Made by a program: the position numbers and the translations under genes. DNA of 17,143 bases from an uncultured Bacilli bacterium. GTDB lineage: Bacteria; Bacillota_I; Bacilli_A; RF39; UBA660. The notes beneath the pieces were generated by a model. The model worked only from the letters and a program-made list of their open reading frames with translations. It did no database searches and was not told where the DNA came from. Below, one piece after another: positions 1 through 6,678 of this stretch. Each line of letters starts with the position of its first letter. Positions within the stretch are counted from its first letter, which is position 1. The stretch spans positions 1 through 17,143 of the forward strand of contig CANQFF010000016.1 of the NCBI GenBank assembly GCA_947598345.1. Reading direction: 5' to 3'.

Positions 1-40
1 ATAGAAATAGAATGGAACATTGAATTTTAAGAAATAATGA

Positions 41-604
41 TATTTTTGGACTTTTCCTATTCCTGCACATGGAGGTTTAGATCCTGGAACTATATATAAA
101 AATATATATGAAAAGGACATAAACTTACAGATATGTGAAAAATTACAAGAAGTGTTAGAAAAAGAAGGTGCAATAGTATACTTAACTCGATATGGTGATT
201 ATGATTTGAGTAAAAATTATACGGGTTCAAGAAAAAAAAGTGATTTAAATAATAGGGCAAAAATTATAAATGAATCTAAGGCAGATATTTACATATCAAT
301 ACATTTAAACTCTATAAGTTCATCTACTTGGAGTGGAGCTCAAGTTTTTTATGATGATGTAAATGAAAAAAATCATGATTTAGCTATACTTATGCAAGAA
401 CAATTAAAAAAAGATTTGAACACTACCAGAGATGTTAAAGAAATAAGCACAATGCTTATGAATCGAAAAATAACTATACCTGGAATATTAATAGAAGCCG
501 GATTTTTGTCTAATCCAAACGATAGATATTTGTTAAGAAAGTCAGAGTATCAGTATAAGATATCTGAGTCAATAAAAAAGGGAATAATAAAATATTTCGA
601 TTAA
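41..604 (+). CDS. cwlD: N-acetylmuramoyl-L-alanine amidase CwlD, 5'-incomplete
   Basis: Spore-cortex amidase (Amidase_3 family) that removes stem peptides from muramic acid so muramic-delta-lactam can form; it acts outside the membrane during sporulation. The open frame begins after an in-frame TGA at 38-40 and has no start codon with a ribosome site. The GTG at 152 is an internal Val in the EKEGA region. All four zinc-site residues of the family are visible: His (68-70, in AHGG), Glu (110-112, in YEKDIN), His (302-304, in SIHLN) and Glu (494-496, in IEAGFLSN). The WSGAQ segment matches Bacillus CwlD as I recall it. Compared with the roughly 237-residue family length, about 40-50 residues (signal anchor and first strand) are missing. 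The normally conserved Asp-x-Gly before HGG reads Ile-Pro-Ala. It is either a contig-edge artefact or a 5'-degraded gene. Family certain; intactness doubtful. Confidence 0.85.
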   Translation, partial: YFWTFPIPAHGGLDPGTIYKNIYEKDINLQICEKLQEVLEKEGAIVYLTRYGDYDLSKNYTGSRKKSDLNNRAKIINESKADIYISIHLNSISSSTWSGAQVFYDDVNEKNHDLAILMQEQLKKDLNTTRDVKEISTMLMNRKITIPGILIEAGFLSNPNDRYLLRKSEYQYKISESIKKGIIKYFD

Positions 605-651
605 AATTTACATATTTTTACATTGATAATAGTTAAAATATTCTTAATATA

Positions 652-679
652 TATAATTTTTTATAAATTGTGTTAAAAT
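652..679 (+). promoter_or_regulatory. Possible promoter elements for the repeat metalloprotease gene
   Basis: The 92-base gap after cwlD holds TATAAT at 652-657 and, further down, an extended -10 type sequence TGTGTTAAAAT (669-679). Neither has a good -35 box at 17 bases, so which one is used is uncertain. The ribosome site AGGTGAT follows before the ATG at 697. Confidence 0.35.
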
Positions 680-696
680 ATTTTTGAGGTGATTAT

Positions 697-3393
697 ATGG
701 TAAATGATGATAGTAATAAAAATGACTTAAAATTCAGAATAATAACAACGGCTATAGCAGTGTTAATATTGATAATTATAATATCAGTAGGTATTTCACT
801 CAATAAAACTAGTCATCCATATAATCAGGATTTACAATACATAAGTATGGGTGGATATGAATTTGATAAATCTTTTAGTGCTGATAATTACGAATATAAT
901 GTTGAAGTTTCAGAAGATATTGTGGAAATATCTTGTTTGGGTGATGAAGGAATCAAAGGTTGTAATGAAAAAATAGATTTAACAAATAAAAATGAGTATA
1001 AACACGAAATTGAAGTATATGTAAAAGGTGAGAAAAAAGTATATACTATAAATATAAATAAAAATATATCAGAAGAAGAATCTAAACTAAGGATAACTTC
1101 TATAGAAGGAAATCCATTAAATTGGACAAATAAGAGTGCTGTAATAAAAGTAAATGCAACTTCAGAAAATGGAATAGATTCGTATTCTTTTGATGGAGGA
1201 AATAAGTGGCAATCAGAAAATACAATAACTGTTTCAGAAAATAAAAAACTACAAGTAGTAGTAAAGGATAAAAAAGGAAATATTACAAAGGCAAGAGAAG
1301 TAGATATTAGTAAGATAGATAAAAAATCTCCAACAATAAAATTAGAAATGAAAAAGGGAAGTAAAGGACAGGTTACAATAACAATAACAGCGGAGGACGA
1401 TTTATCAGGTTTAGAAGGGATAGATTTTAATAATTCTGGATACATAAATAAAAATACTTATATTATAGAAAAAGCAGGAATATATTTTGCAACAGCAAAA
1501 GATAAAGCGGGAAATATATCAAATGAAGCTAAAATAGAAGTAAAAAATAGCGATTTAGGTATAGAAGAAGATAAGAAAAGTGAAAAAACATTTACAGCTA
1601 CATTTAATGGAAATGGAGCATCAGTAGGCAAGACACAAGTAAGTTGCAAAACAACAGGAACTAGTTGCGAGGTAAAAGCGCCAGCTATAACAAGAAGTGG
1701 TGCAACAGTGGTAGGGTTTAGTACTAATGCTAATTCAAAGACAGCAGAATATAAAGCTAATTCAACAATTAAATTAACAAAAAATACCATATATTATGCA
1801 ATAACATATAAAAAATATACAGCCAAATTTGATGGTAATAGCGCAACAATTAAAGAAAAAGAGAAAACATGTAATGCTTATAATACTGAGACGAGTTGTT
1901 CAATAGTATTACCATCAATAACAAGAAGCGGTTGGAATATAGTAGGTTGGTCATCAAGTAAAAATGGTTTAAGTGCAGACAATGATGGTAGTAAAAAATA
2001 TGTAGTTGGAGAAACTATAAATATAAGTGGTGATAAGACATATTATGCAGTAACTTCTAAACAATATACTGCGACATTTGATGGTAACGGTGCGACACCA
2101 GCATATGGAAAATCAAGTTGCAATATATATAATAATCAAACAAGTTGTTCAGTAACATTACCATCAATAACAAGAAGCGGTTGGACTATAAGCGGTTGGT
2201 CATCAATGAAAAATGGTGTGAGTGCAAATAATGATGGTAGCAAGAAATATGTGGCTGGAACAATTATTGATTTAAAAAGTGATGTAACTTATTATGCAGT
2301 TACATCTAAGGAAATAACAGTTAATTTTGATAGTAATGGTGCAGACTCGGTACAGTATTCTAGATTAAAATGTAATGTATATAATACCGCAAGTGGTTGT
2401 TCAGCATTTCCAACAATAACAAGAAGTGGTGCGACAATAATCGGATGGAATACAAATAAAGATGCAACTTCAGCAACTAGAACTGTAGGAGAGAATTTAA
2501 GAATAGAAGATAATGAAAAAACATATTATGCGATAACAAAGAAAACAATAAGAGTAACATTTGACTCTGGAATTGCATACAAAGAATGTACACTTTATAA
2601 TGGTGGTTCTTGTTCAATATCTATGCCAAAATTTAATAAAAGAGGTTCGTTCAGTTTCGGTTGGGGAACAAATCAAAGTGACCCATCACCAACATATTTA
2701 GTTGGTAATTCATATGAATTTAAAGCTAATACTAATTTGTATGGAAGTATAAAAAGTACATATAGTAGTTCAAATTATTCTAAGACTCGTAATTTTACTA
2801 TTACTAGTTCATATTCGATAGGAGCTATTATATTCGAATATGAAACAGGGATTCCATCTAACATAATAAATTCGTATAATTCTTTTATACAACAATTATA
2901 TAAAGACATGCCTCATCTATTTGTTCCACCAAGTAAAGTTTTTGCTTTAACAAATGCAACATATTCATCATATTCTATAGCGTATGGATTGACACTTCAT
3001 GCAAGCGGTGGTTATTACAGCATAGATGTAAAGTATGATACTGGAGGTTTTATATCTACAAATACTCTTGCTCACGAATTAGCTCATGCTTGGGATTATT
3101 ATTATGGATATAGAATGGGAACAGGAAGAATATCCACACAACAAGATTTTAAAAATTTTTATAATAGTTTAAAATCTAAATCAAGATTACAGTTAAGTAG
3201 TGGTCAACCTTTAAGTGAAGTAGAAACATTTGCAGGAATGTTTACCAATTATTACTGGCATATATTAGGTAAAGATTCTAGTGCAAAATATTATGCTATG
3301 TGTAGTGGTTGTTCACTTACATCAGATGAGTCTAATCAATTAAAAACGATAATGGAAAAATATATTAGAATATCTAATAATGGTTATAAATAG
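697..3393 (+). CDS. Membrane-anchored repeat protein with C-terminal ATLF/PPEP-like zinc metalloprotease domain
   Basis: 898-residue predicted surface protein. Residues 15-35 form one hydrophobic helix after a charged N-terminus, acting as an uncleaved anchor or signal, so the rest is extracellular. Domains in order: cadherin-like beta-sandwich (about 43-125), two Ig-like modules (about 130-285), five InlB/Listeria-Bacteroides-type beta repeats starting near 299, 374, 457, 540 and 618, then a protease domain from about 690. The protease shows H793-E-L-A-H797-A-W-D followed by Y-Y-Y-G-Y, very like the HExxHAxD of anthrax lethal factor and clostridial PPEP-1. E843 in ETFAGMF aligns with the third zinc ligand (LF E735). 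The catalytic Tyr expected seven residues before it is Gly836. Every repeat carries a Cys pair. Start: ATG with AGGTGAT just upstream. It lies between cortex genes cwlD and dacB; whether it is sporulation-linked is unknown. Substrate unknown. Confidence 0.8.
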   Translation: MVNDDSNKNDLKFRIITTAIAVLILIIIISVGISLNKTSHPYNQDLQYISMGGYEFDKSFSADNYEYNVEVSEDIVEISCLGDEGIKGCNEKIDLTNKNEYKHEIEVYVKGEKKVYTININKNISEEESKLRITSIEGNPLNWTNKSAVIKVNATSENGIDSYSFDGGNKWQSENTITVSENKKLQVVVKDKKGNITKAREVDISKIDKKSPTIKLEMKKGSKGQVTITITAEDDLSGLEGIDFNNSGYINKNTYIIEKAGIYFATAKDKAGNISNEAKIEVKNSDLGIEEDKKSEKTFTATFNGNGASVGKTQVSCKTTGTSCEVKAPAITRSGATVVGFSTNANSKTAEYKANSTIKLTKNTIYYAITYKKYTAKFDGNSATIKEKEKTCNAYNTETSCSIVLPSITRSGWNIVGWSSSKNGLSADNDGSKKYVVGETINISGDKTYYAVTSKQYTATFDGNGATPAYGKSSCNIYNNQTSCSVTLPSITRSGWTISGWSSMKNGVSANNDGSKKYVAGTIIDLKSDVTYYAVTSKEITVNFDSNGADSVQYSRLKCNVYNTASGCSAFPTITRSGATIIGWNTNKDATSATRTVGENLRIEDNEKTYYAITKKTIRVTFDSGIAYKECTLYNGGSCSISMPKFNKRGSFSFGWGTNQSDPSPTYLVGNSYEFKANTNLYGSIKSTYSSSNYSKTRNFTITSSYSIGAIIFEYETGIPSNIINSYNSFIQQLYKDMPHLFVPPSKVFALTNATYSSYSIAYGLTLHASGGYYSIDVKYDTGGFISTNTLAHELAHAWDYYYGYRMGTGRISTQQDFKNFYNSLKSKSRLQLSSGQPLSEVETFAGMFTNYYWHILGKDSSAKYYAMCSGCSLTSDESNQLKTIMEKYIRISNNGYK
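1591..2760 (+). repeat. Five tandem InlB-type beta repeats within the metalloprotease gene
   Basis: Protein-coding tandem repeats begin at about 1591, 1816, 2065, 2314 and 2548. Units two and three are exactly 249 bases (83 codons) each and share long near-identical nucleotide stretches, for example around 1909-1980 and 2158-2229, which suggests recent duplication or gene conversion. The consensus runs from a YTATFDGNGA-like strand through a Cys-x(6-8)-Cys loop, an ITRSG turn, GW and YYAVTSK. Units one, four and five are more diverged. Confidence 0.85.
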
Positions 3394-3414
3394 GACATAA
3401 TTTGTCCTTTTTTT
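3392..3414 (+). terminator. Rho-independent terminator after the metalloprotease gene
   Basis: AGGACA (3392-3397), a 5-base loop, TGTCCT (3403-3408), then at least six T residues. The stem starts inside the TAG stop codon (3391-3393). It separates the gene from dacB. Confidence 0.85.
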
Positions 3415-3437
3415 AATATAATTTTATAGGTGATAAT

Positions 3438-4517
3438 TTGAAAAAAATCTTTATATTATTACTACTTATAATTCCTGTATCAATAAAAGCAATAGAAACA
3501 AGTGCTAGAAGTGCAATATTAATGGATATAGACACTAATAGAATATTATATGAAAAAAATATAAATGAGCAAAGAAGTGTAGCTAGTATATCAAAAATAA
3601 TGACTGCAGTAATTGCCATAGAATCATGTAAGTTAGATGATATAGTTATAGTTGGTAATGAAATAGATGCTGCATATGGCTCTGGAATCTACATAAAAGT
3701 AGGTGAAAAAATGACTTTAAGGGACTTACTTTATGGTCTTATGTTAAGAAGTGGAAATGATGCTGCATTAGCTATTGCAAAATATGTTGGTGGTAGTGTT
3801 GATGATTTTGTTAAACTTATGAATGATAAAGCTAAAGAATTAAAAATGAGAAATACAATATTCAATAATCCTAGTGGATTAGATCAAGAAAAAGGCAACT
3901 ATTCAACCGCATATGATATGGCAATATTAACAAGTTATGCTATGAAATTAGATGAATATAAAAAGATTACAGGAACAAAAAAGTATACATTAACAACTAA
4001 TAAAAATACATATAGTTGGATAAATAAAAATAAGTTATTATCTATTTATAAATATACAACAGGCGGTAAGACTGGTTTTACTGAAATTGCTAAAAGGACA
4101 CTTGTTACTACTGCTAAAAAAGATAATTTAAATTTAGTAGTTGTAACTTTAAATGATGGTAATGATTGGCAAGACCATCAAAATTTATTTGAATATGGGT
4201 TTAATAATTATACTAATATCAAAATATTAAAAAAGGGTAAGATTAATATATATAATGAAGAATATTATAGTGATTATGAATTATATATAAAAAATGATTA
4301 TAATTATTTATTACAAAATAGTGAACAAGAAAATTTGCTTTTTAAATATGAATTAGATAAAAAAAGAAAGTTTAATACTGGTGACAAAGTGGGTGTATTA
4401 AATATTTATATTGGTGATAAGAAAATACATGAAGAACCTATATTTATTAAAAAAGTAAAAAATGAAAAGAAAACTATATTTGATAAAATAAAAGAGTGGT
4501 TTGATAATTTATGGTAA
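3438..4517 (+). CDS. dacB: Sporulation D-alanyl-D-alanine carboxypeptidase DacB (PBP5*-like)
   Basis: Serine DD-carboxypeptidase (peptidase S11) that removes the terminal D-Ala from peptidoglycan pentapeptides. In Bacillus, DacB limits cortex cross-linking. Residues 1-18 look like a cleavable signal peptide. The three active-site motifs are present: S50-I-S-K53 (SxxK), S105-G-N107 (SxN) and K211-T-G213 (KTG). The C-terminal part (from about 240) is the usual beta-rich domain ending in an amphipathic tail (FDKIKEWFDNLW) likely to associate with the membrane. At 359 residues it is slightly shorter than B. subtilis DacB or DacF. Start chosen: TTG at 3438 with AGGTGAT at 3428-3434. The last 7 bases overlap spmA (ATGGTAA). 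Family membership is certain; choosing DacB over the close relative DacF rests on the dacB-spmA-spmB-rluB order seen in B. subtilis. No clear promoter was found; TATAAT at 3417-3422 lacks a -35. Confidence 0.9.
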   Translation: MKKIFILLLLIIPVSIKAIETSARSAILMDIDTNRILYEKNINEQRSVASISKIMTAVIAIESCKLDDIVIVGNEIDAAYGSGIYIKVGEKMTLRDLLYGLMLRSGNDAALAIAKYVGGSVDDFVKLMNDKAKELKMRNTIFNNPSGLDQEKGNYSTAYDMAILTSYAMKLDEYKKITGTKKYTLTTNKNTYSWINKNKLLSIYKYTTGGKTGFTEIAKRTLVTTAKKDNLNLVVVTLNDGNDWQDHQNLFEYGFNNYTNIKILKKGKINIYNEEYYSDYELYIKNDYNYLLQNSEQENLLFKYELDKKRKFNTGDKVGVLNIYIGDKKIHEEPIFIKKVKNEKKTIFDKIKEWFDNLW

Positions 4518-5092
4518 ATATAATATGGATGATATTAATAGTTGTAGGTGTTTTTTATGGAATTTTAACTAATAATTTAGAGACTATTAATAATACTATT
4601 GTTGATAGTACTAAAATAAGCTTAGATATGTTATTTAAGATATTCCCAGTAATTGCTCTTTGGATGGGACTTACAAAAATAGCTGAAAAATCAGGATTAT
4701 TAGAAAAGTTGTCTATAAAGTTATCACCATTACTTACAAAACTTTTTCCCGAGATACCAAAAAATCATGAATCATTAAGTTTAATAGCAAGTAATATGAT
4801 AGCTAATATATTTGGTCTTGGAAGTGCAGCTACACCTTTTGGATTAAAGGCAATGTCATCACTTCAAAAACTTAATAAAAAGAAAGATACTGCATCTAGA
4901 TCAATGATAACTTTTTTAGTAATAAATACTAGTGGTTTAACAATAATACCTACAACTATAATATCTTTAAGAATGATGTATGGAAGTTTAGAACCAACAA
5001 AGATTGTATTAGCCTGTATAATTAGTACACTATTCGCAACAATTGGTGGAATTTTAATTGATAGAATTTTAGCTAGGAGGTATAAAAATTAA
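4511..5092 (+). CDS. spmA: Spore maturation protein A
   Basis: Integral membrane protein of the nucleoside-recognition (Gate) family. In Bacillus and Clostridium, SpmA with SpmB is needed for full dehydration of the spore core and hence heat resistance; the transported species is not settled. 193 residues against about 196 in B. subtilis. Hydrophobic segments alternate with the conserved segment NMIANIFGLGSAATPFGLKA (around residues 95-114), the family hallmark. The start overlaps the end of dacB within ATGGTAA and has only a weak ribosome site (GAGTGG), so translation is probably coupled to dacB. Its TAA stop overlaps the proposed AUU start of spmB. Confidence 0.93.
   Translation: MVNIIWMILIVVGVFYGILTNNLETINNTIVDSTKISLDMLFKIFPVIALWMGLTKIAEKSGLLEKLSIKLSPLLTKLFPEIPKNHESLSLIASNMIANIFGLGSAATPFGLKAMSSLQKLNKKKDTASRSMITFLVINTSGLTIIPTTIISLRMMYGSLEPTKIVLACIISTLFATIGGILIDRILARRYKN
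5075..5090 (+). promoter_or_regulatory. Shine-Dalgarno AGGAGG and non-canonical ATT start deciding the spmB N-terminus
   Basis: AGGAGG (5075-5080), a 7-base spacer and ATT (5088-5090). The frame is open back only to a TAG at 5070-5072 and has no ATG, GTG or TTG before the ATG at 5121. The residues between 5088 and 5121 (NFISNFIIPA) match the usual SpmB N-terminus, so initiation at AUU is the best reading. The ATT shares its last T with the spmA stop TAA. Confidence 0.7.
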
Positions 5093-5609
5093 TTTTATTT
5101 CTAATTTTATAATACCTGCTATGGTAGTATTTATAGTAATATACGGCTTTTTGAAAAAAGTAGATATATATGATACTTTTATAGATGGAGTCAAAGAAAG
5201 TTTTTCCATGATTTTTAATCTTTTTCCTACTTTTATAGCCATGATATTAGCTGTAAATTTATTCATAAATAGTGGTGTCTTAGATTTTATTTTATCTTTT
5301 TTTGAGTCTTTGTTTTCTTTAATAAAAGTTCCCGTAGAAATATTGCCATTAGCAATTGTTAGACCAATATCAGGTAGTGCTTCCCTTGCATATTTAAATA
5401 GTATATTTGTCAAATATGGACCCGATAGTTTTATTGGATTATTGAGTTCAGTAATTCAAGGATGCACTGATACCACTTTATATGTTATAAGTTTATATTT
5501 TGGGAGTATAGGAATAAAAAAAATAAGATACAGTTTATATGCTGGGTTATTCGCAGATTTAATTGGAATAATTGCCAGTATTATTGTTGTAAATTTATTT
5601 TTTAATTGA
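5088..5609 (+). CDS. spmB: Spore maturation protein B, probable AUU start
   Basis: Membrane partner of SpmA, Gate/nucleoside-recognition fold, required for spore core dehydration in Bacillus. With the AUU start at 5088 the protein is 173 residues (about 178 in B. subtilis) and begins with N-F-I-S-N-F-I-I-P, the expected SpmB opening; using the ATG at 5121 would cut 11 residues, removing much of the first transmembrane helix, and would leave no good ribosome site. Typical family segments are visible: FLKKVDIYDTFIDGVKESF and RPISGSASLAYL with the Gate motif, and VIQGCTDTTLYVISLYFGS. It ends in TGA, showing that UGA is a stop here. It is translationally coupled to spmA and forms the third gene of the dacB operon. 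Confidence 0.93.
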   Translation: MNFISNFIIPAMVVFIVIYGFLKKVDIYDTFIDGVKESFSMIFNLFPTFIAMILAVNLFINSGVLDFILSFFESLFSLIKVPVEILPLAIVRPISGSASLAYLNSIFVKYGPDSFIGLLSSVIQGCTDTTLYVISLYFGSIGIKKIRYSLYAGLFADLIGIIASIIVVNLFFN

Positions 5610-5634
5610 TTATTATAAATAAATAAGGTATAAT
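5606..5634 (+). promoter_or_regulatory. Sigma-A type promoter for rluB
   Basis: TTGATT (5606-5611), a 17-base spacer, and a perfect TATAAT (5629-5634), overlapping the last codon and stop of spmB. It lets rluB be expressed in growth independently of the sporulation genes upstream. The same TTGATT-N17-TATAAT pair recurs at 14313. Confidence 0.75.
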
Positions 5635-5651
5635 AACATAAGGTGATTTAA

Positions 5652-6371
5652 ATGGAACGCTTACAAAAGGTTATCGCACTTTCAGGATATTGTTCTAGAA
5701 GAAAAGCAGAAGAGTTAATTGTACAGGGAAAAGTTAAAGTTAATGGAGAATTAATCACTCATATGGGACATAAGGTGAGTTTTAATGATAATATAGAAAT
5801 AGAAGGTAATCCAATAACTAATAGAGAAGACAAAGTTTATTTTTTACTTAATAAGCCTAGAGGAGTTGTAACGACTTCATCTGATGATAAGGGTAGAAAA
5901 ACTGTTGTAGATTTAATAAAAACTGATAAAAGAATATATCCTGTTGGAAGATTAGATTATGATACAACAGGATTATTAATTCTTACTAACGATGGCGAGT
6001 TAACAAATTATCTTACACATCCAAAGAATGATATAGAAAAAGTATATGTGGCAAAAGTAAAAGGATTTGTTACAAAGAATGATTTAAAAAAACTTTGTAA
6101 TGGTGTTGTAATAGATGGAAAAAGAACAAGTAAGGCGAAGGCAAAAATATTAAAAATAGATAAAAAAAATAATTCTACAATAGTTGAATTAATAATACAC
6201 GAAGGAAGAAATCATCAAGTAAAAAAAATGTTTGAAGCTATAGGGTATATGGTTTTAAAATTAAAAAGAGAAAGTATTTCTTTCTTGACACTTGATGGAA
6301 TAAAATCAGGGGAATATAGAGAATTGAGTATAAAAGAAGTAAAAAAATTATATGGTGAAAAAAACGAGTAA
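5652..6371 (+). CDS. rluB: 23S rRNA pseudouridine synthase, RluB type
   Basis: Converts a uridine in helix 90 of 23S rRNA to pseudouridine (U2605 in E. coli numbering). Residues 1-50 form the S4 RNA-binding domain (CSRRKAEELI, KVKVNG). The RsuA/RluB/E/F catalytic domain follows, with LNKPRGVVTT (65-75) and the catalytic Asp102 in GRLDYDTTGLL, then the conserved C-terminal segment EGRNHQVKKMFEAIGY. 239 residues, the normal length. Start: ATG with AAGGTGAT just upstream. It follows spmB as in B. subtilis but has its own promoter. The paralogues RluE and RsuA are possible, but synteny and motif favour RluB. Confidence 0.93.
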   Translation: MERLQKVIALSGYCSRRKAEELIVQGKVKVNGELITHMGHKVSFNDNIEIEGNPITNREDKVYFLLNKPRGVVTTSSDDKGRKTVVDLIKTDKRIYPVGRLDYDTTGLLILTNDGELTNYLTHPKNDIEKVYVAKVKGFVTKNDLKKLCNGVVIDGKRTSKAKAKILKIDKKNNSTIVELIIHEGRNHQVKKMFEAIGYMVLKLKRESISFLTLDGIKSGEYRELSIKEVKKLYGEKNE

Positions 6372-6383
6372 TTCCTCGTTTTT
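6360..6383. terminator. Bidirectional terminator between rluB and ferredoxin
   Basis: A 9-bp stem AAAAACGAG (6360-6368) / CTCGTTTTT (6375-6383) with loop TAATTC. An A-tract precedes and a T-tract follows, so it can work in both directions for the convergent pair. The rluB stop lies partly in the loop and the ferredoxin stop in the right arm. Confidence 0.85.
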
Positions 6384-6579
6384 ATTTATCATTTTCCTCT
6401 TCAATTGCGCTAGTAGGGCATCCTTCCTTAGCGTCGATAGCTTCTTCAGCAACTTTTTCATCTATTTCATCTACGATAACTCCTGCAAGCCCATCGTCTT
6501 CGATTTCAAAAACTTCAGGACAAACGGCTTGACAAGCCCCACAACCTATGCAAAGATCCTTATTAACTTTTAATTTCAT
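6382..6579 (-). CDS. fer: 4Fe-4S single-cluster ferredoxin
   Basis: Small cytoplasmic electron carrier, 65 residues. The cluster ligands are C10-x2-C13-x2-C16 and the distal C54-P (GCPTSAI), the pattern of single [4Fe-4S] ferredoxins of the Bacillus/Thermotoga type. C20 before Pro21 is not needed as a ligand in this class, and the partner Cys that forms a disulfide in some relatives is absent. The middle is acidic (EIEDDG, VDEIDEK), as usual for docking to redox partners. The start is ATG with AGGAGG 5 bases upstream, and a promoter lies at 6596-6624. It is divergent from the tail-anchored gene at 6679. The physiological partner cannot be told from the neighbours. Confidence 0.93.
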   Translation of the reverse strand: MKLKVNKDLCIGCGACQAVCPEVFEIEDDGLAGVIVDEIDEKVAEEAIDAKEGCPTSAIEEENDK

Positions 6580-6595
6580 AACTACCTCCTATCTA

Positions 6596-6624
6596 ATTAT
6601 AAATAAATTGCATTAAAAAAGCAA
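6596..6624 (-). promoter_or_regulatory. Promoter for the ferredoxin gene
   Basis: On the minus strand, TTGCTT (6624-6619), 17 bases, then a perfect TATAAT (6601-6596), followed by AGGAGG and the ATG. The -35 matches three of six consensus bases. Confidence 0.65.
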
Positions 6625-6650
6625 GTAAAATATTTTATTATTTTAAAAAG

Positions 6651-6661
6651 TATGGTATATT
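6651..6661 (+). promoter_or_regulatory. Extended -10 promoter for the tail-anchored protein gene
   Basis: TATGGTATATT fits the extended -10 form TRTGnTATAAT with one mismatch. No good -35 lies 16-18 bases upstream, which is common for extended -10 promoters of low-GC Gram-positives. The ATG is at 6679 after AGGGTGAT. Confidence 0.55.
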
Positions 6662-6678
6662 ATTATTAGGGTGATAGT

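Noticed and set aside
38..40. TGA in cwlD read as Trp (Mycoplasma code)
   Set aside because: spmB ends in TGA at its expected length and Trp is encoded by TGG in many genes here, so code 4 is unlikely.
152..154. GTG as the real start of cwlD
   Set aside because: Homology to CwlD continues upstream through the zinc-binding AHGG and EKD segments, and no ribosome site precedes the GTG.
888..1445. Long minus-strand open frame inside the repeat metalloprotease gene
   Set aside because: It is a shadow of the AT-rich, low-stop antisense strand; there is no ribosome site and no recognisable domain, and the plus-strand gene is clearly real.
1591..2760. Possible CRISPR or non-coding tandem array
   Set aside because: The periodicity is of 83 codons within one open frame with protein-level conservation and no unique spacers.
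6352..6573. Plus-strand open frame across the ferredoxin gene
   Set aside because: It lies antisense to a certain ferredoxin and crosses the bidirectional terminator.
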